A DNA stretch of 64,000 nt from positions 1 to 64,000 of the forward strand of contig JAGVAD010000030.1 in NCBI GenBank assembly GCA_020060465.1, read 5' to 3'. Source of the stretch: Anaerolineales bacterium. Its GTDB lineage: Bacteria > Chloroflexota > Anaerolineae > Anaerolineales > UBA4823. Numbering within the stretch: position 1 is the first letter of the stretch; the number at the start of each line of letters is the position of its first letter. This document shows positions 9,023-17,489 of this stretch, piece by piece. The notes below the pieces were generated by a model, which saw only the letters and a program-made list of their open reading frames with translations, did not search any database and was not told the origin of the DNA. The translations under genes were made by a program, and so were the position numbers.

Positions 9023-12000
9023 TTACGGTTGCCCACCATACTGGCGGACAAGCTCCTCCACCGTGGCGCGTTGATCCTGAGGCGTAATCGCCAAAGCGCT
9101 CTGAGCGTACCGCAAGGCAGTTTGCAAATCGCCAATTTGAGCATAAAGTTGCGCCAGAGCGGCCTCTATCCGCCAGCGGTCAGGGTTATCCGGCCACAAT
9201 TGCACCGCCCGTTCGTAAGCCAGAATAGACTGGGGCAGGTTACCCAATTGCGTTTGCACGCCGGCGTAGGAAACCAGATAGCCGTAGCTTAGGCCAATGT
9301 TGTCCGGTTCAGCCAGACTCAAAGCCCGGGTGTAATATTCCGCCGCTTGAATTAAAGCTTCTTCCTTTTCCCCTTCAGAAGAGTTGGGGTCTTTACTAAT
9401 GAAACGCCCATAATAGTCGCCGATCAGACCATACGTCCAATCGTAATAGGGATCTATTGCCAGCGCTTGCTGCAAACGCTGATAGGCCGTTTGCGGATCA
9501 TGGAGATTATTCATCGTATGCGCCGCCCATTCGCCCCACAAGCGGGCGTTTTTCGGGCTCAGCGATACTGCTCGGGCAAAATATTCATCCGCCAGGCTGG
9601 CATATGTCGCTTGCTCTACTGGATCGTTGGGAAAGGTGGACCACAAACTATATAAACGCGCCAGGTTCGCTGTATGGTCAGTGTTGAGCGGATTGATACG
9701 CTGCGCTTCTTTTAAGTCCTCAGCAGCGGCGGCGATTAACGATTCGCGTTCCTGCTCATCCTGGATCGTCTTGGCGTGTTCGAGATAGGCGCGGCCAAGA
9801 AAAAGATAATAATAGTCTTCGTTAGGCGCTAAGTCGCGGGCGCGTTTATAGATTTCTATTGCCACCGGCCAGCTTCCCGGGCGAGCAAAAACCTCGCCAG
9901 TCTTAAAGGCAATATCTGCCTGGATCACCCTCAAATTGGTTACTGAAGACAAAACAATTGCCAGCAAGAAAAGCCCTGTTGCAATGGCGAGGCTGGCGCT
10001 CGGCCAGCGAAAACGGATGAGCGACCCGCCGTTCTGCAATAAACCAGCCAACCCCAAAAGCAAGATGAACAAATAAACATAGTATCGAGTGAGGATGTTT
10101 TCAGAACGTCTCACCTGAGCAAGAACAACGGCAATGGTATCCGCATTGACTCGGTTAAGGGTCGCCAAACCTTCTGCATGCCACAACCAGAACAAGAAAG
10201 CCAACGCAGCAGAACCGACCAGCGTTACGGTCGTCATTTTCAGCCAAACGGATTGATCCGTGGAACGATCTTCGGACGAATTCGCCCCAGTCTGGTTCTC
10301 CCGATAATGTTCCGAGATCAATAATACGCCGCCGATCAACCAGGTGGTGAACAACAAGGCGACCAGCCCAAATGAAGCGCCTCCATTAGAGAGACTGGTG
10401 AGCGAGTTGCCAATTAAAGTCAGCGCGTTGGGGCTACGGCTGGCGTTCGATATGAACTCAAAGCCCAGGGTCATCAATAGTACCGCGACCAGCGTCGAGG
10501 CGATCAACGCCCAACGTAACCATCCAGGAATCAAGTAACCTTGCGCTGTCGGACGCGCGGCCGCCCTCCTTTGCTTTCTTCGCGCGGAAGTGCTGATTGC
10601 TCCGCCGCGGATTTCGGTGGAGCGATCAACCTGCATTCCAGAGGATGGCATTGCTTCTGAGGAGGATAATCCGCCTTTCTCGCGATTTGTCTCAAGCGCC
10701 AAACGATATTCTCCCCGGCGAGGCAAGATCCAACCGACCAACAAAATTAGCGCAGTAAAAACCCAAAAATACACGCGCGTGGCAGCGATCGCAATGCCGA
10801 AATTGATCTCGACATAGTGCGCAGTGATCGCGCCCACCAGACCAAGCAACAGGTAAGCGCGCAGCCGGTCATCGCCGGTAACTTCGCTGGTGGAATGCGT
10901 GGTTAAAGCAGCGACGATCAGATAGACCAATACACCAAAAATCATACCGAAGGGCAGCGCCACCCCCAGATAAGCCACGCCTTTCCACGCCCAGAAAACT
11001 GCCGTCGCCAGGACACCGCCGCTCAAATACAACGCCAGGAAAAAATTCCGCTGCACCGGGCTGCTCACCAATCCCAGCCATTTCAGGCCATAGTAAACCA
11101 CCGAGCCAAACAAAGCCAAATAGACGATCAACCCAAGCAGACCAGTGATTACCAAAGAGTCCCAGGTTTCATTGTGAGAGCGGTCGGGGGAAGCATTGCG
11201 CTTTTCAACCTGGGTCAGTTCCGGCTGATAAAAACGGTTATAGGCCACGTACATGCTTTCCGGCCCATAACCGATCAGCGGTCGCAGAAAATTGAAGATG
11301 TCCTTGCGCCCATCCGGGTATTCCAAAGGCTCATGCGGTTGCACCAATTCTGCTGCCCCTTGCCAGATGAGCGTTCGCACTCTGCCGGTGCGGCTTTCTG
11401 CATCCAGAAGTTGACCCAGGCGACCGAATTCGGGCCGATTGCGCAGGCTTTCTAATGGCCCACCAGGGATATTGAGCGTCACTAAAAAAGCGCCTGCCGC
11501 AAACGCTAAAATCACGCCCGCCATCGTCATCCAACGCTTACGCCAAATCAATGAAAGTCCCAGCCACAACAACACCAGGCTGGCGCCCCAGCCCAGCCAG
11601 GGGCCGCGGCTACCGCTGAAATACAGGGCTATCGCCTGCAAGGCGGCGATGAACGTGAACCCGGTGGCGCGGGCAAAATTAGCCAGCGCAGGACCGCGAT
11701 CCTGCAACAGAGCTTCAAAGGATTCAATAAGGCGCATGGCGGTTAGCGGGAACACCATCACCAGATAAGCCGCGACGAAGATCGAGTTGCCCATATTGGC
11801 GGCAATGCGGACGGTGACATCGCCGCCCCACGGGATGGGGTCCGCCCGGTAGCGTTGCAAAATACCGTATAGGCTGACCGGTAAACTGGACAAGATCGCA
11901 ACAATGATGAGGCGTTGCACTTGCGCCCGATGGCGCAAGTTTGCAACGAGCGCGCCGAACAGGATTAGATACGAGAGGGTTGTATAACTGCCCTGTAAAC

Positions 12001-12358
12001 GCTGATACGATCCCCAAAAACTGGTATAGGGCGTCACTGAAAAAATGGTCGCCAGCAGATAAACCACCGCCAGCGCCAAGACCAGCCCGATGAGCGGTGT
12101 GCGCATCAGCACTTTCAGCCGCCCCCTGAAGCCACCCTGACTGGATGCAACAGTCTCCCAGCGTGTGCCGCCCTCTTCAACCAGCTTGACGATCCAGGCA
12201 GCTAATACCACCAGCGCCAATGAGCGCAACAGAGTGATCTTATCCGGCTCAAAGATGCGGCTTGAATACACATTAAAAAAGACCGGCGTAATGAGAACCG
12301 CCAACAGCCAGGCGGCTTCCATAACGCCTTCAGCGTAATGACTCAATTTGGTGGGCAA
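9023..12358 (-). CDS. O-antigen ligase/Wzy-like membrane protein with TPR tail
   Basis: 1,111 residues. The N-terminal two thirds contain more than a dozen predicted membrane helices and an O-antigen ligase (Wzy_C/WaaL) pattern, including ALYFSGSRGPWLGWGASL and the large external loop with IGYGPESMYVAYNRFYQ and SHNETWDSLVITG, which hold the Arg and His residues typical of the family. After an Arg/Ala-rich linker (ARRKQRRAAARPTAQ) and further helices, residues from about 830 onward form TPR repeats (for example LGRAYLEHAKTIQ and AYQRLQQALAIDPYYDW). The start is TTG at 12356-12358 behind GGAGG. Ligases of this family transfer lipid-linked glycans to an acceptor at the outer face of the membrane. 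The locus suggests exopolysaccharide or glycoprotein glycan ligation. Confidence 0.85.
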   Translation of the reverse strand: MPTKLSHYAEGVMEAAWLLAVLITPVFFNVYSSRIFEPDKITLLRSLALVVLAAWIVKLVEEGGTRWETVASSQGGFRGRLKVLMRTPLIGLVLALAVVYLLATIFSVTPYTSFWGSYQRLQGSYTTLSYLILFGALVANLRHRAQVQRLIIVAILSSLPVSLYGILQRYRADPIPWGGDVTVRIAANMGNSIFVAAYLVMVFPLTAMRLIESFEALLQDRGPALANFARATGFTFIAALQAIALYFSGSRGPWLGWGASLVLLWLGLSLIWRKRWMTMAGVILAFAAGAFLVTLNIPGGPLESLRNRPEFGRLGQLLDAESRTGRVRTLIWQGAAELVQPHEPLEYPDGRKDIFNFLRPLIGYGPESMYVAYNRFYQPELTQVEKRNASPDRSHNETWDSLVITGLLGLIVYLALFGSVVYYGLKWLGLVSSPVQRNFFLALYLSGGVLATAVFWAWKGVAYLGVALPFGMIFGVLVYLIVAALTTHSTSEVTGDDRLRAYLLLGLVGAITAHYVEINFGIAIAATRVYFWVFTALILLVGWILPRRGEYRLALETNREKGGLSSSEAMPSSGMQVDRSTEIRGGAISTSARRKQRRAAARPTAQGYLIPGWLRWALIASTLVAVLLMTLGFEFISNASRSPNALTLIGNSLTSLSNGGASFGLVALLFTTWLIGGVLLISEHYRENQTGANSSEDRSTDQSVWLKMTTVTLVGSAALAFLFWLWHAEGLATLNRVNADTIAVVLAQVRRSENILTRYYVYLFILLLGLAGLLQNGGSLIRFRWPSASLAIATGLFLLAIVLSSVTNLRVIQADIAFKTGEVFARPGSWPVAIEIYKRARDLAPNEDYYYLFLGRAYLEHAKTIQDEQERESLIAAAAEDLKEAQRINPLNTDHTANLARLYSLWSTFPNDPVEQATYASLADEYFARAVSLSPKNARLWGEWAAHTMNNLHDPQTAYQRLQQALAIDPYYDWTYGLIGDYYGRFISKDPNSSEGEKEEALIQAAEYYTRALSLAEPDNIGLSYGYLVSYAGVQTQLGNLPQSILAYERAVQLWPDNPDRWRIEAALAQLYAQIGDLQTALRYAQSALAITPQDQRATVEELVRQYGGQP

Positions 12359-12439
12359 AGGTTTCCTCCAACAACTCCATGCACCCGTGTATTATATCCA
12401 AATGTAGTTTCCCCGTCGCGAGCAGAAATAAAACCTTCT

Positions 12440-13378
12440 CTATTTCCCTCGTCTCAGGTTACGCCGCGCCAATCTGGCTGCAGCCAACTGCCACCAACGT
12501 TTGTCGAACACAACGAAAAGATCGTTGTTCAAAGCATAAGAGAGCCAGCGCGCCGCTTTGAGCCACTCGCTTTGTTTGGCGTATCCATATACTGCATGCA
12601 AAGCAATACGCGCCTTTGCGCGGCGGGCCTGTTCATCCACTTGTCGCGAGCTGACGCCCAGGCGATCGGGCAAATCCGGGATTGCCAACAACTTCTCCAG
12701 AACCCCTAATTGCTCAACGGCCATGGCCGCCGTGCGGCTCACCGTTTTTGAGGCGTGGCTCAGGCGAAAGTACGCAACCGTCTCTGGCAGCCGGAAGAAT
12801 TGCGCCCCATCCAACGCCAGCCGAATCCAGTATTCATAATCCAGAGCATAATGCAACCCTTCATCCAGCAAACCGCTGCGTTCCATTGCTCGTCTGCGCC
12901 AGAAGGACCCAGGTTGATTAACCACACATTCGCCAATCACCAGTGATTTGTTGAACAACACCCGATCCTTTGGCAATTCTGGCGTGGGGAGTAAATTTCC
13001 CTCTGCGTCAATGCGTTCCAGATGCCCATACACCACATCCACAGCAGGGTTTTGGTGAAATACCTGCACAGCGCGAAATATGGCCCCCGGCGCAAGCACA
13101 TCATCCGCGTTCAACCAACCCAAGATTTCCCCTTGCGCCCGCTGCAAACCTTTGTTGATGGCGTGCGCCTGACCGCGGTCGGTCTCTGAAGTCCAATAAG
13201 CCAAACGATCTGCATAACGGCGGATGATGTCCAGGCTACCATCGGTTGAGCTGCCATCTATAATCAGATATTCCAGCCTGGGATAACCCTGGTCAAGCAC
13301 GGATCGAATGGTTTCTTCCAGAAAAGCCCCTTGATTGAGACATGGCGTAATCAAAGAGACCAGGGGTAAATCACTCAT
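12440..13378 (-). CDS. Family 2 glycosyltransferase
   Basis: A GT-A fold transferase of 312 residues. It begins PLVSLITPCLNQGAFLEETIRSV, carries the first DGSSTDGSLD motif for nucleotide-sugar binding, then a GLQRAQGEILGWLNADDVL segment with the DxD-like NADD, and a WIRLALDGA helix further on. The open frame extends upstream to 13537, but ATG 13376-13378 is chosen because it overlaps the stop of the preceding GT4 gene as ATGA and has a GAGG element upstream. The protein is cytoplasmic or membrane-peripheral. Its donor and acceptor sugars cannot be read from the sequence. Confidence 0.9.
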   Translation of the reverse strand: MSDLPLVSLITPCLNQGAFLEETIRSVLDQGYPRLEYLIIDGSSTDGSLDIIRRYADRLAYWTSETDRGQAHAINKGLQRAQGEILGWLNADDVLAPGAIFRAVQVFHQNPAVDVVYGHLERIDAEGNLLPTPELPKDRVLFNKSLVIGECVVNQPGSFWRRRAMERSGLLDEGLHYALDYEYWIRLALDGAQFFRLPETVAYFRLSHASKTVSRTAAMAVEQLGVLEKLLAIPDLPDRLGVSSRQVDEQARRAKARIALHAVYGYAKQSEWLKAARWLSYALNNDLFVVFDKRWWQLAAARLARRNLRRGK

Positions 13379-14565
13379 AACAAGATAACCCTCTGTTGGA
13401 GGGCTTGCGCCTCCTGATAAACCGCGAGCATCGCACCGGCGCTGCGTTCCCAGGAGAATTGCGCCGCCCGCCGCTCGGCAGCCGCCAGACGCGCCGGGTC
13501 CTTTCCCTGAGCAAGGCACGCATCCAACGCCGCACACAGTTGGGTCGCATCGTCCGGCTCAAAGTAAAATGCTAAATCTCCAGCCACTTCGAGCGTCGAA
13601 GGAATGCGCGAAGCCACCAACGGACAACCACAAGCCATTGCCTCCAGCAGAGGAATGCCAAAACCCTCTGCCAAGGATGGATAAACCAAAGCCACAGCGC
13701 GGTTATACAACTGACAAAGTAGTTCATCATCCACGTTTTCGATCTGTTGGACCCGCCCAGCAATCCTCAGATCTTCCAGTCGGCGGTGCTCTTCTGGCTG
13801 CCACGGCTTGCCGATCACCAGTAAACGAACCCGTTCACGCTGTTCCCAGCCAGCATAGGCTTGTAGCAAGAGAGCAAAGTTCTTGTAGTGAACGCGGCTG
13901 CCCACATACAGCAAGAATGGTTCATGTATCTGGTCCAGCGTGGAGAAGGAATCAGCGCTCAGGCGGCGAAAGGTTTCGCTGTGCGCCAGGTAAATCACAT
14001 GTTGGGGTTGCTTCAGCTTCCCGTAATAATTCTCCATCTCTTGGCGAGTGGTTTCGGAATTGCAAGCGATCACCGTGGCGCTCTGGATGCAGCGGCGTTT
14101 TTGATCTCGTCCCACCTCATCCATTGGGTCATTGAAGAATTGCGTGAACCGCTCTTGAATCATGTCATGCACCAGAACGACCTGCGCACCGCGCCAGCGC
14201 GCCGGCGTTGTATAGAAAGTCGAATGCCAGATTGCGCCGTCACCGCTTCCCACCCAGCCCTGGCGGACGACGTTCCACAACCGACCGGCGACGCGTCGAA
14301 ATGGATAGAGCGCGAGACGCAGAGCACCTTTAGGGCGCAAAGTCCGTCGAATAGGCGGTAAAGCTTTCTTTTGAATTTGTGGATGTTGTGGTAGAGCCGC
14401 GCGCAGAGGGCCATCGGTGATTAAGGTAATACTTAAGTCGGGCGATTGTTCACACATGCGCGGCAACAGCTCGCGGTACACCCTGGCGATCCCCCCATGC
14501 GGGTCTTTTTGGAAGATAATCCCATCTACGACCACATGCATTTTTAACACCGCGCGCAGATTCAT
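13375..14565 (-). CDS. GT4-type (glycosyl transferases group 1) glycosyltransferase
   Basis: 396 residues with a GT-B fold. The N-terminal domain contains HGGIARVYRELLPRM. The C-terminal nucleotide-sugar domain has FLLYVGSRVHYKNFALLLQAY and the EX7E-type motif ALVYPSLAEGFGIPLLEAMACG followed by PLVASRIPSTLEVAGDLAFYF. Alternative starts are the ATG at 14565 or a second at 14541 (MHVVVDGIIF); neither has a strong ribosome site, and the second fits family N-termini better. The gene starts 8 bp after the upstream two-domain glycosyltransferase and overlaps the GT2 start, which indicates translational coupling. Confidence 0.9.
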   Translation of the reverse strand: MNLRAVLKMHVVVDGIIFQKDPHGGIARVYRELLPRMCEQSPDLSITLITDGPLRAALPQHPQIQKKALPPIRRTLRPKGALRLALYPFRRVAGRLWNVVRQGWVGSGDGAIWHSTFYTTPARWRGAQVVLVHDMIQERFTQFFNDPMDEVGRDQKRRCIQSATVIACNSETTRQEMENYYGKLKQPQHVIYLAHSETFRRLSADSFSTLDQIHEPFLLYVGSRVHYKNFALLLQAYAGWEQRERVRLLVIGKPWQPEEHRRLEDLRIAGRVQQIENVDDELLCQLYNRAVALVYPSLAEGFGIPLLEAMACGCPLVASRIPSTLEVAGDLAFYFEPDDATQLCAALDACLAQGKDPARLAAAERRAAQFSWERSAGAMLAVYQEAQALQQRVILL

Positions 14566-14573
14566 TCCATAGG

Positions 14574-16670
14574 CTACTTGAGGCCCAACAGGCGATTGAG
14601 CGCCTTTTGAAAGTTTGGGCCGAAGCGGTCATCCCCGTAAACACGCTGCGCCGTCTGTCGCGCCGCTTTAGAGCGTCTGGCGATTTCATCTTCGGGCAAG
14701 GCGGCTGCCTGCAAGACCAGAGAGCGAATATTTTCAATCGTTACAGGCTCAATGAAATAGCCAAGATCCTCCACATCCACCCCAGAGGAGCGGCTGACGA
14801 TCGGAACAAGCCCCTGGTTCATGGCATCCACCACCGACTGAGACTGCCCCTCGCTGCAAGAGGGCAATATACACCAGGCGCAGCGCGACATAACCCGATA
14901 GTAAGCCGAGGAGCGCGGCTGAACCCAGCCCAACGAGTGGATATTCGCTCGACGATACAACTCAATCTCATAAACTCGACGAAACGCCGCCTCAATCGGC
15001 GCCACAATCCATAAATGTTGCTCCAGATCAGAGAAGGCTTCCAGCAGCAGATCCAGCCCTTTATGAACATTGCCTCTCGAGGCGTAAAACAAAAAATTCG
15101 ACCGTGCGAGTCCGAAGTCTTTATCACACCATTCAGGAAAGTCGTCGTACAAAGCAGTGCCCGGGATCATCTCCACGTTGGAATAGATAGCGTAAGTTTG
15201 ACGGGTGAATTCATTTCCAATGCCCAATATACCCTCAGCAATATGCAACGCATCTTCTTCAGAATGCGCAATCCACCGATCAGCCGGCAAGTCAACGCCG
15301 CGCCGCGAACGCAGCGCCTCGAAGCGTTTTTTCTCTTCCTGGTTGTGAAAACCCCAATAAGCTCCTGTAGAGAAATATATCTTGCGCGTTCTGACAGGCA
15401 GTTGTTTGACGATTGATATAAAGTTGATCCCGCCATGTCCGATAAATAAATCATATTCAGCGGTTGGTGTAAAGCTTTGATCACGGTAATCTATCGCATC
15501 TACCAAATAACCCATTCCATTCAGCGCGCGTACAATCTGGCGTGCATGCCAGATATTAATATGGCGCAATGAGCGTGAGTCATCGAGCGGAATTGAAAAA
15601 GGGTGCGTGATATAAGACAATAGCGCGCGACGTTCATAGGGCGGGTGCGGCTCATCGAGGAGATCGAGGGCAAAGCAGCGTTCAGGCTGCAACGCCAATC
15701 GGCGGCGTATTCCACTTGCAATGCGCCGAATTTTTCGGCGCGGCGCCCATTCTCTCATACGTAAAATCATGTCTCTTAATCGCAGCATATATTCGCAGTC
15801 TAACGCCGGCTGCTCAGGCCAGATCAAACCCTCAGGCAGACGTCTGACCACATTCTTGTTATGGAAAATTGCGTTTCGTAATCCTGCAAACCTTCCCGAA
15901 TGAGTTCCTCCGCCCGTCAGCCCAATATTACGAACCAGACCTCGGCTGGCAATTAGATGATATTTACGCAAAAATAGACAAACCAGAGCAACTTGTATAT
16001 CCCAGCTTGGCGATATATCTCCCCTGGCCATCCAACGCGCTGCCAACGGCAGATCATCCCCCGCAATCCAGGGGGCATGGCGCAAATAATCGAATAAGTG
16101 ATGATAATCCGCCAGGTAAGGCAATGCTTCGCGCCAACGGTCCTGCCAGGTTGCCCAGCCCCAGCAGTTAAACCGCGCGCTGACGATCAGCGCCGCCTTC
16201 TGATTGGGCAGTTGATCCGCCCGCAAGGGTTGATAGGCACTGATCGAAAATATGGTCTTCATCTGGGAATATTTATCCAACGCGCAGCGCATGAACTCCA
16301 CAAAACCTGGCGCAGGCAGGCAATCATCCTCCAAAAATATCGCTTGCGAATGCTGTTCAAAAACCTGGGTGATACAGTTGATCAGCCCGGCTAAACCATA
16401 ATTTGTTCCAGAAAAGTGCAACTCAGTGTTCGCCCAATCTACGCTCTCGGCCAGGCGACGACAGGCTTCCACCTTCGGCAACTCTGAAGAATGACGCGCT
16501 CCGTCAATAAACAAAATCAGATTATGGACGTTCTGGTTGCGCAGCGCGGCCAGCACCCGACGTAGATGGCGCGGTCGGTTAAATGCAAAGAGGACGACTG
16601 GCGCGACATCCTCGCCAGCCAGATCAAAATTAACAACATCCTGTATCCTGCTCTCCATCGCCCAGCCCAT
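14574..16670 (-). CDS. Two-domain glycosyltransferase (GT2/GNT-I-like plus GT-B domain)
   Basis: 698 residues carrying two catalytic-type domains. Residues of about 20-330 resemble GT-A enzymes of the GNT-I/GT2 type: PVVLFAFNRPRHLRRVL, LILFIDGAR, NYGLAGLINCITQVF and the acidic FLEDDCLPAPGF motif, with NCWGWATWQDRWREAL. Residues of about 360-698 form a GT-B domain: FLFYASRGNVHKGLDLLLEAF, WCILPSCSEGQSQSVVDAMNQG and VPIVSRSSGVDVEDLGYFI. A second ATG at residue 5 (MESRIQ) is an equally good start. It is the first gene of the minus-strand glycan operon. One polypeptide could add two successive sugars, though this is inferred only from domain content. Confidence 0.83.
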   Translation of the reverse strand: MGWAMESRIQDVVNFDLAGEDVAPVVLFAFNRPRHLRRVLAALRNQNVHNLILFIDGARHSSELPKVEACRRLAESVDWANTELHFSGTNYGLAGLINCITQVFEQHSQAIFLEDDCLPAPGFVEFMRCALDKYSQMKTIFSISAYQPLRADQLPNQKAALIVSARFNCWGWATWQDRWREALPYLADYHHLFDYLRHAPWIAGDDLPLAARWMARGDISPSWDIQVALVCLFLRKYHLIASRGLVRNIGLTGGGTHSGRFAGLRNAIFHNKNVVRRLPEGLIWPEQPALDCEYMLRLRDMILRMREWAPRRKIRRIASGIRRRLALQPERCFALDLLDEPHPPYERRALLSYITHPFSIPLDDSRSLRHINIWHARQIVRALNGMGYLVDAIDYRDQSFTPTAEYDLFIGHGGINFISIVKQLPVRTRKIYFSTGAYWGFHNQEEKKRFEALRSRRGVDLPADRWIAHSEEDALHIAEGILGIGNEFTRQTYAIYSNVEMIPGTALYDDFPEWCDKDFGLARSNFLFYASRGNVHKGLDLLLEAFSDLEQHLWIVAPIEAAFRRVYEIELYRRANIHSLGWVQPRSSAYYRVMSRCAWCILPSCSEGQSQSVVDAMNQGLVPIVSRSSGVDVEDLGYFIEPVTIENIRSLVLQAAALPEDEIARRSKAARQTAQRVYGDDRFGPNFQKALNRLLGLK

Positions 16671-16700
16671 AAGATGAGACGATTATAATTCTTTGCGCAG

Positions 16701-16736
16701 AAAAACAACACCGCCCAGGTTGGATCCTGAGCGGTG
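16701..16736 (-). terminator. Rho-independent terminator after the CHRD gene
   Basis: The minus strand shows CACCGCTCAGG, a 6-nt loop and CCTGGGCGGTG (one G-T pair) followed by TTGTTTTT. It lies about 45 bp beyond the stop of the CHRD gene and in front of the glycosyltransferase operon, separating the two transcription units. Confidence 0.8.
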
Positions 16737-16782
16737 CTGCTTTCATAATGCTTTATCGGAACGAATGAAAAATCGCAGAGGA

Positions 16783-17253
16783 TTACCGCAATTCTAGCGC
16801 CCCCGAGACCTCGCCGCCTGGGTACATCGTAGTATGTACATTAACATAGGTCAATCCGTCATCCAGCGCCTGTCTTAATTGCCCGCCAGAGATATGCAGC
16901 ATTTGAGGAGTGACATTTGCCTCTAACTGGACTGAGTTGCCCCCCTCTGGAGCGGGGGTGCACAAGGGCACGCCAGCCGTCGGCGAGGCGCTGTTGCAGA
17001 TGGTCACCAGGATAGAACCATCCACTGAAGAATGAATATGAGCAGCGGTCACGGGGCTGGAAAGGTTGATCGCCCTTAATGTGACATGGATGCTGCCATC
17101 AATATTTGTAGCAACAACTGAAGAACCTCTACCGCCGGTTGGACCCGACAACGACGCCCGAAACACCTTCTTGTTGGCCAGGGCTGCGGTTGGCAGGGCA
17201 AATATCATTGCCACAATCATCAAAACAAAGAGCAACCTGATCTTGCGTGTCAT
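16783..17253 (-). CDS. Secreted CHRD-domain protein
   Basis: 156 residues. A Sec signal peptide covers residues 1-26 (MTRKIRLLF...AALAN). The remainder is one CHRD (chordin-like) domain: FRASLSGP at the start, a central AAHIHSSVDGSILVTICN with the typical HIH motif, and the closing TYVNVHTTMYPGGEVSGALELR. CHRD domains in bacteria occur in exported proteins of unknown function. The start ATG has GGAGGATTAGGTT in front. The gene is monocistronic, with its own promoter (17281-17309) and terminator. Confidence 0.9.
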   Translation of the reverse strand: MTRKIRLLFVLMIVAMIFALPTAALANKKVFRASLSGPTGGRGSSVVATNIDGSIHVTLRAINLSSPVTAAHIHSSVDGSILVTICNSASPTAGVPLCTPAPEGGNSVQLEANVTPQMLHISGGQLRQALDDGLTYVNVHTTMYPGGEVSGALELR

Positions 17254-17280
17254 AACCTAATCCTCCGTGATTACTGTCTG

Positions 17281-17309
17281 ATTATAGAGAAATTCGATCT
17301 AATTTACAA
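17281..17309 (-). promoter_or_regulatory. Promoter of the CHRD gene
   Basis: On the minus strand, TTGTAA and TATAAT are separated by 17 nt. They lie 30-55 bp upstream of the CHRD gene start, in the divergent spacer shared with the phosphofructokinase gene. Confidence 0.55.
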
Positions 17310-17343
17310 AGTTTATTGTAACTACTTTAATCAAGAGAGTCAA

Positions 17344-17379
17344 ATGAGAAAATCATCGAACATTGGACGATTTTCTCAT
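17344..17379. repeat. 11-bp inverted repeat between divergent CHRD and pfk promoters
   Basis: ATGAGAAAATC and GATTTTCTCAT form perfect arms around a 14-nt loop. The element lies just upstream of the pfk -35 box (17420) and upstream of the CHRD promoter. It may be an operator or a hairpin; nothing in the sequence decides which. Confidence 0.5.
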
Positions 17380-17419
17380 ACGCGCCTGGTTGCTCTTATT
17401 TTTGGCGCGCCGATTTGAT

Positions 17420-17448
17420 TTGACACCCCTTTCTCAGGCGGTTATACT
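17420..17448 (+). promoter_or_regulatory. Sigma-70-type promoter of the phosphofructokinase gene
   Basis: TTGACA at 17420-17425 and TATACT at 17443-17448 with a 17-nt spacer: a perfect -35 and a five-of-six -10. The coding start at 17490 lies about 40 nt downstream, behind a CAGGAG ribosome site. Confidence 0.85.
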
Positions 17449-17489
17449 AGCCGTCTGTATGGATTTTTCCTGCTACAGGAGCATGAATT

